Below, piece by piece: positions 1 to 9,999 of a stretch of 64,000 nt of DNA. The DNA is from Dendrolimus kikuchii. Taxonomy: Eukaryota; Arthropoda; Insecta; Lepidoptera; Lasiocampidae. The stretch is from NCBI GenBank assembly GCA_019925095.2, contig JAHHIN020000030.1:3889001-3953000 (forward strand), in the 5' to 3' direction. The notes beneath the pieces were generated by a model. It was not told the DNA's origin. It made no database searches and saw only the letters and a list, made by a program, of their open reading frames with translations. How positions within the stretch are numbered: position 1 is the first letter of the stretch; the number at the start of each line of letters is the position of its first letter. A program made the position numbers and the translations under genes.

Positions 1-34
1 TATTTAATCTATGGGAGCCTAATCTAATTTACTA

Positions 35-98
35 CCGCTTCGCAACATGTTATGGCTTGAAGAGAAGAAGCGGCGCAAGAAACTCTTCAGCAAACATG
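35..98 (-). other. shared 3' pseudoknot, PLE copy 1
   Basis: In minus-strand sense: CATGTT, GCTGAAG, loop containing CCGCTTC, CTTC-A-AGC, AACATG, then GAAGCGG. The outer arms close a long stem. The loop CCGCTTC can pair with the downstream GAAGCGG, giving an H-type pseudoknot. It lies just 3' of the PLE ORF. Confidence 0.6.
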
Positions 99-158
99 CC
101 TAGCTCTAATAATTTTATATAATATTAAAATGGGTGGAAGGAAAAATAAAAGTAATTA

Positions 159-2172
159 TCAGTCAAGTTGGTTTGTGTTCCGTTGTACGCAGAAAGAGCT
201 CACAGTGTCTTGAGGTCTGGCAGCTGGTTTTTGCTGGGTTTGGGTCTTAATAGTTTTGATAATTGGATCCCAAACAGGTGGTACTTGCCAACCATCTTCT
301 CTATTGAAATTTGGGTGTTTTTTGATTTCAATAGCCTCACGCATCATTCTAGGTATGAAACGATTCTCTTTCGCGAGGATTTGTGGGTTATCGAATCTGA
401 TGTAGTGGTTGGGTTTATCCAGCGTGTGTTCACTGATCGCAGACTTCGTAGACCTTGTGTGTTTCATGTCAGCAATGTGTTCTTTTACTCGTGTTTTTAT
501 GCTCCTCTTTGTTTGCCCAATGTATGACAATCCACACTCACAATCAAGCTTGTAAACCCCTGCATCCTGGAGTGGGATATTGCATTTCACAGGTCTCAGA
601 AATTGGGTAATCTTTTTCTGCGGCTTGAAATATGTTTTGATTGAAGCTCGCCTGAGGATGTGACCAATTCTGTCTGTGACCCCCTTGATGTAGGGTAGGG
701 TAGCAGGGCACCGCTCAACTGAAGGTGGTTTGGGGCCTTTGTGACGTTGGTGTGGAGTCTTCAGCTGATTGCGTTGTAGAACTCGCTTGACATGCTGAAG
801 CTCTCCAGCTATGTGGTTCTCGTCACAAATTTTCCGTGCTCTCTGAAACAAAGATTTGCCCACGGTAGCTAACTGACTAGGATGGTGGTGAGACGAACCA
901 TTAAGGTATTTATCTGTATGGGTAGGTTTCCTATACACCGTATGACCAAGAGTATTGTCAGGGTTCCTTAGGATGAGCACATCCAGAAAAGCTAATTTAT
1001 TATTTGCCTCTAGTTCCATAGTAAATTTAATATTACTGCTAATGGAATTGAGATGATCTAGAAATGCAGAGACTTTATCGTTTGGGAGGACGGCAAAAGT
1101 ATCGTATTTTAGGTAACCCATACAGTTTAGGCGCTTTGGCGCAAGATGGTGTGAGTGCGGATACGTCTAAGCTTAATTTTTCGGAGTGTTTTTTCATAAC
1201 CGCGATTGTTTGTTTGGTTACTTTATCCGTGGGGTCAGTTTTGACCTTTTTATAAGTGCTTTCGTCCGATAAAAGATCTTGTATTTTACTATTGTAATCA
1301 GACGTATCCATGACGACAGTCGCGTTACCTTTATCTGCACGGAGCACGGTTATTTCTGGTTTATTGCGAATGTTTTTTAAGGCAATATATTCAGCACGAG
1401 TGAGATTCGGTTTGGGTAGACGACTACGGCGTAAAACCGATGAGATATCTTGTCGTATAGCTTCCGCATCCTCTTTCTGCATGCTGTTCCTTACCAGACA
1501 TTCCTCTACGTTGCAGATTATGTTTTCAAAAGGTATTTTTCGCGGGGTTATTGCGTAATTAAGGCCTTTTTCTAATACCGAAACGGTGTTTTTATCGAAT
1601 GTTTGTTTTGACAGGTTAACCACCGACAGTGACATATGATTAGTGGTCGCGTTTCCGTGCACATCAACAATTGCTTCACAATGGAGCTCAGGTATATTTT
1701 TTTGCGCGTTCCTTGTACCAAGATGTTTGTTTTGGTTTGTTAGCATTTGGTTGTATTTTGAAATTTGGCGGTTTTTTAGTTGTTCATATTTGACCTTTGC
1801 TCTCTTGTTAACAATATCAATGTAGTTTTGGAAATCTTCTGTCGATAGTATTACCTGTATTTCATTGTTTTGCGTCTCGATAGCTCTATCTACGTGGTTC
1901 AAATTTAAACGGTGTTGGCGGATAAGGCATCTTAATAACTTTAAACTAGCCTGGCGTAGAATGCTGGCGCTTCCCGATATATCTTTTTTAGATGTTAATT
2001 TTACACATACCGGTATAATATTATTATCGCGACACCTTTTTAAGAAATTTAACGATGTCACTAAACGCGCATGTTTTGTTTTTAGGCACTCACACCGCCG
2101 AATTTTATTTGCGATTTCCAGACCGTACTGGTTCACATAATATTTTCTTAAGTTTTCGCGACTTGTATACAT
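159..2172 (-). pseudogene. PLE reverse transcriptase / GIY-YIG endonuclease, RT core deleted
   Basis: The N-terminal part (2172-1075) is the PLE N-terminal and early RT region, ending at the PKLYGLPKI motif. The C-terminal part (1121-159) starts just after the catalytic YVD and carries the GIY-YIG nuclease: VYKL, then SYIGQTKRS, then KEH, followed by ENRF. In family members the RT copies RNA into DNA and the GIY-YIG domain nicks the target. Comparison with the copy at 2575-5031 shows that about 400 bp were lost between LPKI and DDTFAVLP. This removed the RT palm, including the first catalytic aspartate region, and shifted the frame. The open frame extends upstream of 2172 to about 2247 but has no ATG there; 2172 is the first ATG. 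Confidence 0.85.
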
Positions 2173-2231
2173 AATAAAACTACGTTTTAACGGTTTTAAG
2201 CGCGGTAATTTTATTTGATTTTGGTTTTTTC

Positions 2232-2283
2232 CCGACGTTTCGGCCACTTTTCAGTGGCCGTGATCACGGAAGACAAAGATGTC
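2232..2283 (-). other. PLE terminal hairpin block (copy 1, upstream)
   Basis: Reverse complement of the block at 2539-2590, with the same arms GGCCAC/GTGGCC and GAAAC tail in minus-strand sense. Confidence 0.6.
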
Positions 2284-2407
2284 AAGTGTCAACGAGTATT
2301 GTTAAAGTTTTATTTAGCCTACCGCCAACTTATTAATTTTAATTATTTAATTTTTAATTTTGTTTATGGTTATTATTTAATCTATGGGAGCCTAATCTAA
2401 TTTACTA

Positions 2408-2471
2408 CCGCTTCGCAACATGTTATGGCTTGAAGAGAAGAAGCGGCGCAAGAAACTCTTCAGCAAACATG
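2408..2471 (-). other. shared 3' pseudoknot, PLE terminal repeat upstream of copy 1
   Basis: Identical to the element at 35-98, in the terminal repeat between the two PLE copies. Confidence 0.6.
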
Positions 2472-2538
2472 CCTAGCTCTAATAATTTTATATAATATTA
2501 AAAGTGGGTGGAAGGCTCGTAACAATATCGTTCAACTT

Positions 2539-2590
2539 GACATCTTTGTCTTCCGTGATCACGGCCACTGAAAAGTGGCCGAAACGTCGG
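2539..2590 (+). other. PLE terminal hairpin block (5' copy)
   Basis: A palindrome CCGTGATCACGG overlaps a hairpin with arms GGCCAC and GTGGCC, followed by GAAACGTCGG. The same block is at 2232-2283 (minus) and 5273-5324 (plus). PLE terminal repeats are known to carry hammerhead ribozymes. This block has the helix-then-GAAAC layout but not the canonical CUGAUGA core. Confidence 0.6.
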
Positions 2591-5031
2591 AAAAACCAAA
2601 ATCAAATAAAATTACTGGCTTAAAACCGTGTATACAAGTCGCGAAAACTTATGAAAATATTATGTACGGTCTGAAAATCGCAAACAAAATTCAGCAATGT
2701 GAGTGCCTAAAAACAGAACATGCACGTTTAATGACATCGTTAAATTTCTTAAAAAGTGTCGCGATAATAATATCATACCGGTATGTGTAAAATTAACATC
2801 TAAAAAAGATATATCGGGAAGCGCCAGCATTCTACGCCGGGCTAGTTTAAAGTTATTAAGATGCCTTATCCGCCAACACCGTTTAAATTTGAACCACGTA
2901 GATAGAGCTATCGAGACGCAAAACAATGAAATACAGGTAATACTATCGACAGAAGATTTCCAAAACTACATTGATATTGTTAACAAGAGAGCAAAGGTCA
3001 AATATGAACAACTAAAAAACCGCCAAATTTCAAAATACAACCAAATGCTAACAAACCAAAACAAACATCTTGGTACAAGGAACGCGCAAAAAAATATACC
3101 TGAGCTCCATTGTGAAGCAATTGTTGATGTGCACGGAAACGCGACCACTAATCATATGTCACTGTCGGTGGTTAACCTGTCAAAACAAACATTCGATAAA
3201 AACACCGTTTCGGTATTAGAAAAAGGCCTTAATTACGCAATAACCCCGCGAAAAATACCTTTTGAAAACATAATCTGCAACGTAGAGGAATGTCTGGTAA
3301 GGAACAGCATGCAGAAAGAGGATGCGGAAGCTATACGACAAGATATCTCATCGGTTTTACGCCGTAGTCGTCTACCCAAACCGAATCTCACTCGTGCTGA
3401 ATATATTGCCTTAAAAAACATTCGCAATAAACCAGAAATAACCGTGCTCCGTGCAGATAAAGGTAACGCGACTGTCGTCATGGATACGTCTGATTACAAT
3501 AGTAAAATACAAGATCTTTTATCGGACGAAAGCACTTATAAAAAGGTCAAAACTGACCCCACGGATAAAGTAACCAAACAAACAATCGCGGTTATGAAAA
3601 AACACTCCGAAAAATTAAGCTTAGACGTATCCGCACTCACACCATCTTGCGCCAAAGCGCCTAAACTGTATGGGTTACCTAAAATTCACAAAAATCACCA
3701 ATCTCCGCGGCAACACACCCTACCATGTCAAGGATTCCTTCGACTTCATCAGCGCAATTGAAAATTTGACATTGGCTGAGGATGAAGTACTAGTCAGTTT
3801 TGATGTCCAGTCCTTATTTACCAGTTTACCAGTGGAAGACTGCATTGAGATTGTCAAAAGGAAGCTAATAGATAATAACATGCCTGAGGAATATGCAGAT
3901 CTACTAAAACATTGCCTCACATCTGGCTATTTCGTGTGGGACTACGGCTTCTACGACCAAATCAACGGTGTAGCCATGGGCTCACCGGTGTCTCCTGTCG
4001 TAGCTGACATTTTTATGGAAGACTTCGAGCAGAAGGCACTGGATACCGCTCCGGCTAAGCCGAAGATGTATAAAAGGTACGTAGACGATACTTTTGCCGT
4101 CCTCCCAAACGATAAAGTCTCTGCATTTCTAGATCATCTCAATTCCATTAGCAGTAATATTAAATTTACTATGGAACTAGAGGCAAATAATAAATTAGCT
4201 TTTCTGGATGTGCTCATCCTAAGGAACCCTGACAATACTCTTGGTCATACGGTGTATAGGAAACCTACCCATACAGATAAATACCTTAATGGTTCGTCTC
4301 ACCACCATCCTAGTCAGTTAGCTACCGTGGGCAAATCTTTGTTTCAGAGAGCACGGAAAATTTGTGACGAGAACCACATAGCTGGAGAGCTTCAGCATGT
4401 CAAGCGAGTTCTACAACGCAATCAGCTGAAGACTCCACACCAACGTCACAAAGGCCCCAAACCACCTTCAGTTGAGCGGTGCCCTGCTACCCTACCCTAC
4501 ATCAAGGGGGTCACAGACAGAATTGGTCACATCCTCAGGCGAGCTTCAATCAAAACATATTTCAAGCCGCAGAAAAAGATTACCCAATTTCTGAGACCTG
4601 TGAAATGCAATATCCCACTCCAGGATGCAGGGGTTTACAAGCTTGATTGTGAGTGTGGATTGTCATACATTGGGCAAACAAAGAGGAGCATAAAAACACG
4701 AGTAAAAGAACACATTGCTGACATGAAACACACAAGGTCTACGAAGTCTGCGATCAGTGAACACACGCTGGATAAACCCAACCACTACATCAGATTCGAT
4801 AACCCACAAATCCTCGCGAAAGAGAATCGTTTCATACCTAGAATGATGCGTGAGGCTATTGAAATCAAAAAACACCCAAATTTCAATAGAGAAGATGGTT
4901 GGCAAGTACCACCTGTTTGGGATCCAATTATCAAAACTATTAAGACCCAAACCCAGCAAAAACCAGCTGCCAGACCTCAAGACACTGTGAGCTCTTTCTG
5001 CGTACAACGGAACACAAACCAACTTGACTGA
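2575..5031 (+). pseudogene. PLE reverse transcriptase / GIY-YIG endonuclease, frameshifted
   Basis: Three overlapping open frames cover the gene. 2575-2790 is the N-terminus, 2703-3761 runs to PKLYGLPKIH, and 3670-5031 holds the RT core and nuclease. Visible RT motifs are SFDVQSLFTSLPV, NGVAMGSPVSPVVAD and KRYVDDTFAVLP with the catalytic DD. The C-terminus has the GIY-YIG signature GVYKL...SYIGQTKRS...KEH. At about 3690 the frame breaks and roughly 20-40 codons expected between LPKIHK and NTPYHVKDSF are absent. A second indel lies near 2750. Both catalytic domains remain recognisable, but the gene cannot give one protein. Confidence 0.85.
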
Positions 5032-5091
5032 TAATTACTTTTATTTTTCCTTCCACCCATTTTAATATTATATAAAATTATTAGAGCTAGG

Positions 5092-5155
5092 CATGTTTGC
5101 TGAAGAGTTTCTTGCGCCGCTTCTTCTCTTCAAGCCATAACATGTTGCGAAGCGG
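5092..5155 (+). other. shared 3' pseudoknot, PLE copy 2
   Basis: CATGTT (5092-5097) pairs with AACATG (5139-5144). GCTGAAG (5099-5105) pairs with CTTC-A-AGC (5128-5135, one bulged A). Loop CCGCTTC (5117-5123) pairs with GAAGCGG (5149-5155). It starts about 60 nt after the PLE stop codon. Confidence 0.65.
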
Positions 5156-5272
5156 TAGTAAATTAGATTAGGCTCCCATAGATTAAATAATAACCATAAA
5201 CAAAATTAAATAATTAAAATTAATAAGTTGGCGGTAGGCTAAATAAAACTTTAACAATACTCGTTGACACTT

Positions 5273-5324
5273 GACATCTTTGTCTTCCGTGATCACGGCC
5301 ACTGAAAAGTGGCCGAAACGTCGG
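5273..5324 (+). other. PLE terminal hairpin block (3' copy)
   Basis: Same sequence as 2539-2590, located in the 3' terminal repeat of PLE copy 2 about 240 nt after the ORF stop. Confidence 0.6.
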
Positions 5325-5385
5325 AAAAACCAAAATCAAATAAAATTACCGCGCTTAAAACCGTTAAAACGTAGTTTTATTAAAT

Positions 5386-6262
5386 AATGACATTTTTTTA
5401 ATAGGATATATTAAAATTAAATTAAGAATGATGACACCTGGCATCATTAACTTGGGTAATTCATATAAATCGTTGTCAGAAATTCTTCATTTTCATGTAG
5501 TTTCAGCGTGCGATAATAGATGGCGCTGAAACAAAAATATGTTAACATGGAGGCGTTGCATTTTGAAATTCTGATTTTCTTCGGTAATTCAGAGATTAGG
5601 GCATGCAAAATGCATTAGAAATAACCACATGCATCTAATCTATGGTGAATTAACAAAATATGTTACCTTTATTATGTTGGGAATGCAAGATTCATTGATT
5701 TGTGTAGCAGTCAAAACACATTCTGGAAAATAGCTAACACTTTAGGATTTTCTTCTTATTTGTTGAATGTACACTTCAGTATATGTTTGTGGCGAGTGTG
5801 TCGTTCTTGGGTTCCGTAAGGAAGTATGTGTTTTGCAGTTGAGAGCAAGTTCAAAGAATAAAAGCATATCTCTGAAAAAATAGACAATTATGTTATGAAA
5901 TCAAAATATGAATAAAGTTTACACACTGGAGTAAGTAGTTAGTGATTTGCAGACGTTAGATAACATGTATATCGTAATATAATTAACAAATTTTAGAAAT
6001 GTTAGAGAATGAATAAGTTATTGGCAAAAACAGAAATGTGATTTAGAAGGAAAATTCACAAAAACGGTTTAAGCTATTTTACCTTGTTAAAACGGAGCTG
6101 AGAGTTAAGAAACTTATGAATAGATATGCTAGATTAATGCAGAAGAAGTAATATCACTTGCAAAAGCCGATTAGAATTGGAAATTTAAAGACAAAAGGAA
6201 TAAACTAAAATAATTTAGTCAATAACACCTCACAATAAAGAGGAGAAATTATCAATATAGGT
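5386..6262. other. AT-rich stretch, no gene seen
   Basis: Flanking sequence between the PLE pair and the RTE insertion. I see no ORF, terminal repeat or RNA gene in it. It is the original target sequence interrupted by the RTE. Confidence 0.6.
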
Positions 6263-6273
6263 TTATAAGTATA
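6263..6273. repeat. RTE target-site duplication, left
   Basis: TTATAAGTATA, identical to 9989-9999. The two copies bracket the whole rearranged RTE. Confidence 0.85.
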
Positions 6274-6288
6274 AATACATACATAACT

Positions 6289-6957
6289 TCACGCCAGTTC
6301 CCTTGCGGGGTAGGCACGAACAACAGAGCGCCATTTAGGCCCATTCTTACACACCTCACTTGCTTCTTTGGCATTCATAACTCTTGTCATGCACACTCGT
6401 CTGTTCTTAAGGCTCCTGACATCACCCTCCGCTAGTACACAATCAATTTGATCATGGAAGGTGTGTCGTGGCCTTCCACGACTTCTGCATCCATCCACTT
6501 TTGCATTGTATATCTGTTTAGTCATTCTTTCATCATGCATTCTTTCCACATGCCCGAACCACCGGAGCATTCCTTTCCTTACCTTCACCCTGACACTCTC
6601 TTTCAGACCAACTCTCTTTCTTACTTCGGTATTACGAACGCGGTCCGCGAGCGTCACTCCGCAGATTTTGCGCAGTGCTCGCATCTCAACCGCGTTTACT
6701 CTACTTTCATGCTCTCTCTTCCATACCCAACTCTCGCTTCCATACGCGAGCGTAGGTACCAGCACCGCGTTGCGTATGGCGAACTGGGCCTTCTGGCTGA
6801 GGTTCTTAGCGCCTAGAAGTTTACCTAACGCTCCATTCAAACTATTCCCCAAATTTACTCTTCTTTCTATATCAGCGGTGTACCTTCCATCCCTGCTAAA
6901 AGCACATCCAAGATATACAAACTCATTCACTTGCTCCAGCATAACATCATCGACCAT
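6289..6957 (-). pseudogene. RTE reverse transcriptase C-terminal part, 3' segment
   Basis: Encodes the RT thumb and C-terminal region: YLGCAFSRDGRYT, YGSESWVWKREH, RWFGHVERMHDERM, and a natural C-terminus ending YPARELA. Its first two thirds duplicate, in inverted orientation, the end of the plus segment (8727-9218). Only this copy runs to the natural stop and the element's 3' end. Confidence 0.85.
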
Positions 6958-6984
6958 TATCCTTGCATTCTTGTGTCGAACACC

Positions 6985-9218
6985 TTATTCCATCATAAGG
7001 ATATTCACACGTATACATGGGGAATGAATGATCAGAAAAGTATGATTGATCTGATTTTAATAGATAGTCGCCTCCGAAACACAATAATGGATACAAGAGC
7101 CTACAGAGGCCCCACTCTTGAAACGACCACTACCTGGTGATAAGCCGGTTTGTGGGCCTTTTCAGGAAGTGGAGACACTGGCGAGTGCGTACCAATTTCG
7201 GGGAGCTTGAAAGAATAAAGTATGAAAAATTGGAAGATGTTAGTGTAAGGAGTATGTATGCGCGCCTAGTCGAAGAAAGGCTTGCAAAAGCGGACTTCTC
7301 CGACTTAGATGTGGATAATGACTAGGATAGTATGAAAGAAAGTATAGTGGAAAGCGCAAAAGAAGCATGTGGATGCGCAAAGAGGCACATAACAACGAAA
7401 GGTGATGAATGGTGGGATACAGATGTTAAATCCAGCGTAGAGAGAAAGAGAAAAGCCTGGCTGGATTATGTTGCTTCTTTGCAACAGAATGACAGTATGA
7501 AAGGGATGAAGAAAGAAATTTATCGCCTCTGCAAGAACGAAACCAAAGCTTTAGTGAAAGAGAAGCGCGAAAGTATAAAATTGAAAGAAGAAGAGAAGCT
7601 GACGGAGAACTTCAAGGCGAATACCAAACTCTTTTGGAGAGAGGTTAAGAAGTCTCGGGGTTGTTCGTCAGCTTCCAGAATGGAAAGAATAAAATCTAAA
7701 GCAGGGGACGTTCTTGCTAACCCACAAGAGGTATTAGCGCGATGGAGTGAATATTTTAGAGAAATGTATGATGATATCCCGGATGCTGGCACCACGACTG
7801 AGTCTGTGACTGACTCCGAGGAGTCAGCATCCGAGATCACGTTGGAAGAGATCGAATGGTCGATAAGAAGTCTGAAAAATGGAAAGGCAGGAGGAATCGA
7901 TAGTGTGTCTGCTGAGATGATCAAATATGGTGGAACCTGCGTCCGGGACGCTTTCCTGTCCTTATGCAACTTGTGCTGGAGGACGGGAAAGGTTCCCAAG
8001 GACTGGAGGCGCGCTGTCATCGTGCCCTTGTATAAAGGCAAGGGGTCACGTATGGAGTGCGCCAGCTACAGGGCCATCAGTTTGATCAGCACAGCATCTA
8101 AAGTGTATGCGAAGATTATTGAAAAGAGAATGAGAGTGGTATCCGATGGATTACTGTGGGATGCACAAGGTGGCTTCAGAAATGGAAGGGGATGTATGGA
8201 TCAAGTTTTCTCTCTCCGCAATATCGTAGAGAAGCAGCTGGCTATGGGCCGGAAGGTTTTCTGCGGTTTTGTGGATCTAGAGAAAGCATTTGACAGGGTT
8301 GTGCGGAAGGAGCTCTGGGACATATTGCCCGGATATGGGATTAATGGCCAATTGATGCGTGCTGTGCAGTCCACTTACGAGGACTGTATGGCATGCGTGC
8401 GAGTGGATGGCAGCCTGTCGCCCTGGTTTGACGTCAATATTGGCGTCAGGCAGGGCTGCGTGCTGTCGGCTTTGCTGTTCATCCTATACCTGGACGATTG
8501 TCTCCAGAGAATAAGATTGATGGATGTTGGGGTGCGAATGAGTGATCTAGTTGTAAGCACCTTGCTTTATGCGGATGATGCCGTGCTTTTAGCCGAATCG
8601 CCATCAGAACTGCAAACACTAGTCACAATGATGAAAGATGACTGTCAGGCGAGAGGCTTACATTTGAATGCGAAGAAAACAAAGGTTATGGTGTTTGAAA
8701 GAGAAGAAACCAGAACGAATGCAAGGATAATGGTCGATGATGTTATGCTGGAGCAAGTGAATGAGTTTGTATATCTTGGATGTGCTTTTAGCAGGGATGG
8801 AAGGTACACCGCTGATATAGAAAGAAGAGTAAATTTGGGGAATAGTTTGAATGGAGCGTTAGGTAAACTTCTAGGCGCTAAGAACCTCAGCCAGAAGGCC
8901 CAGCTCGCCATACACAACGCGGTGCTGGTACCTACGCTCACGTATGGAAGCGAGAGTTGGGTATGGAAGAGAGAGCATGAAAGTAGAGTAAACGCGGTTG
9001 AGATGCAAGCACTGCGCAAAATCTGCGGAGTGACGCTCGCGGACCGCGTTCGTAATACCGAAGTAAGAAAGAGAGTTGGTCTGAAAGAGAGTGTCAGGGT
9101 GAAGGTAAGGAAAGGAATGCTCCGGTGGTTCGGGCATGTGGAAAGAATGCATGATGAAAGAATGACTAAACAGATATACAATGCAAAAGTGGATGGATGC
9201 AGAAGTCGTGGAAGGCCA
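6985..9218 (+). pseudogene. RTE endonuclease C-terminus and reverse transcriptase, inverted segment
   Basis: It continues the protein exactly where the minus-strand 5' part stops: HTYTWGMNDQKSMIDLILID is the endonuclease C-terminus. The RT follows with LKNGKAGGIDSVSAEMIKYG, CGFVDLEKAFDRV, GVRQGCVLSALLFILYLDD and LLYADDAVLL (catalytic DD near 8575). Defects are a frameshift near 7115 and an in-frame TAG at 7323-7325. The segment ends at RSRGRP, the junction to the minus-strand 5' part. The longest intact stretch is 7332-9293, whose last codons are read-through into the antisense endonuclease. Confidence 0.85.
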
Positions 9219-9231
9219 ACACACAACACAC

Positions 9232-9907
9232 AACTTTCCATGCATACGTCTAGGATTGGCCTACCAGCATCGTTCACTCTCTTGTCACCATAGGGTCCAA
9301 GGACAGCCTCAAGGCCATCTCGTTTGGTCCCCACCCAGCCAATAAGATCACCACACATAATTATTCTTTCATTCCCTTCAGCCAGATCCAGAATTTCTCT
9401 CACAGACTCCCAAAACTTCTCGAGTTCTTGGGTATCCGCTGAGCTTACGGGAGCATAAGCTGCGACCAGAAAAACTCGCGTAATCCCTAGTTTTAGACGG
9501 ACCCAGAGAAGTTTCGGGTTCACCAGACAATAGTCTTTTACTCCAGACACAAAGCGGGTTGAGAGTACGACGCCTACCCCCCCACTTGCACGCTCGTCCA
9601 GGTCCACGCCGGACCACAGAGCAAGCATGCCACCGGGGAGGTCATCGATGTCGCACCCCTTCCGCTTTGTCTCTGTCAGACATAAGGCATCCAGGCTTCT
9701 CTCATTCATTATATCAATCATTTCGTCCATCTTATCTTTCATTCCACCTCTCACATTCCACGTGCCTATACGGCACTCTGCTCCTCTCGACCAGCCAGCT
9801 TTGGCGCTGCGTGAAGGGTGGCGGCCCCCTTCGCCGCATGCGCGAGAGTTCACACCGACGGGGGCGCATCGGTGAGCGTTGCCTGCGGGGGACGCCCTAT
9901 TGTGCAC
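9232..9907 (-). pseudogene. RTE apurinic-like endonuclease, N-terminal part
   Basis: Minus-strand frame with APE-type endonuclease motifs: GTWNVRGG, then LCLTETKRKG (catalytic E), GGVGVVLS, VFLVAAYAPVSS and IIMCGDLIGWVG (GD in place of the more usual GDFN). It nicks target DNA in the family. The frame ends at the inversion breakpoint near 9225. Translation beyond it is antisense of the inverted middle segment. The open frame starts with GTG rather than ATG. Confidence 0.8.
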
Positions 9908-9988
9908 TGCACCTGTGTGAGCTCTGGTCAGAATTGTGGCCCTTTGGGCCAGCGGGGATCGCGACTAGCACGCTTCTGACATGACCCC

Positions 9989-9999
9989 TTATAAGTATA
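9989..9999. repeat. RTE target-site duplication, right
   Basis: TTATAAGTATA, the same 11 bp as 6263-6273, directly after the 5' end of the RTE (minus sense). Confidence 0.85.

Larger units (their letters stand above)
1..2515 (-). mobile_element. Penelope-like element copy 1 with its upstream pLTR
   Basis: This is a PLE read on the minus strand. Order in sense direction: a pLTR-type terminal repeat (2515 to 2230), the coding region (2172 to 159), then the start of the downstream terminal repeat (158 to 1), which runs off the window. It is nearly identical, in reverse complement, to the copy at 2519-5385, so the two form a long inverted repeat with their 5' ends facing. The coding region has lost about 400 bp of the reverse transcriptase, so the copy cannot be autonomous. 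The identification rests on the RT plus GIY-YIG coding layout and on the repeated terminal sequence. Confidence 0.85.
2230..2515 (-). repeat. PLE terminal repeat (pLTR) between the two head-to-head copies
   Basis: In minus-strand sense this has the pseudoknot block (2471-2408), an AT-rich spacer, and the GTGATCAC/GGCCAC hairpin block (2283-2232). The same order occurs at 5032-5385 on the plus strand. It is the terminal repeat shared by the head-to-head PLE copies. Position 2516-2520 is the junction where orientation flips. Confidence 0.8.
2519..5385 (+). mobile_element. Penelope-like element copy 2
   Basis: Plus-strand PLE. It has a shortened 5' terminal repeat beginning at the hairpin block (2539-2590), a coding region (2575-5031), and a complete 3' terminal repeat (5032-5385) in which the pseudoknot, AT spacer and hairpin block reappear. 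It is head to head with copy 1. It retains the RT active site that copy 1 lost, but has its own frameshifts. Host-like AT-rich sequence resumes after 5385. Confidence 0.85.
5032..5385 (+). repeat. PLE 3' terminal repeat (pLTR)
   Basis: It starts at the ORF stop and carries the pseudoknot (5092-5155), an AT-rich stretch, and the hairpin block (5273-5324). After the hairpin it repeats the sequence found just upstream of the coding regions, which is the expected PLE pLTR arrangement. The same block occurs in reverse complement at 2230-2515. Confidence 0.8.
6274..9988 (-). mobile_element. RTE-type LINE, full length but internally inverted
   Basis: Both termini of a minus-strand RTE are present between perfect 11-bp TSDs. 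The 5' UTR and endonuclease start lie at the right end, and the 3' end with a short TATG-type tail lies at the left. The middle, about 6985-9218, is in the opposite orientation. About 490 bp of RT C-terminal sequence is present twice, once in each orientation (6470-6960 and 8727-9218). Summing the three parts without the duplicate gives about 3.1 kb, the expected size of one RTE. It most resembles lepidopteran RTE-clade elements. Confidence 0.8.

Noticed and set aside
2539..2590. Canonical hammerhead ribozyme in the PLE terminal repeat
   Set aside because: The hairpin and GAAAC are present, but CUGAUGA is absent and I could not draw helices I and III with a NUH cleavage site. Kept only as a finding to test.
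8645..9907. A single 420-residue minus-strand gene
   Set aside because: Only the first about 225 codons are RTE endonuclease. The rest is antisense of the inverted RT segment.
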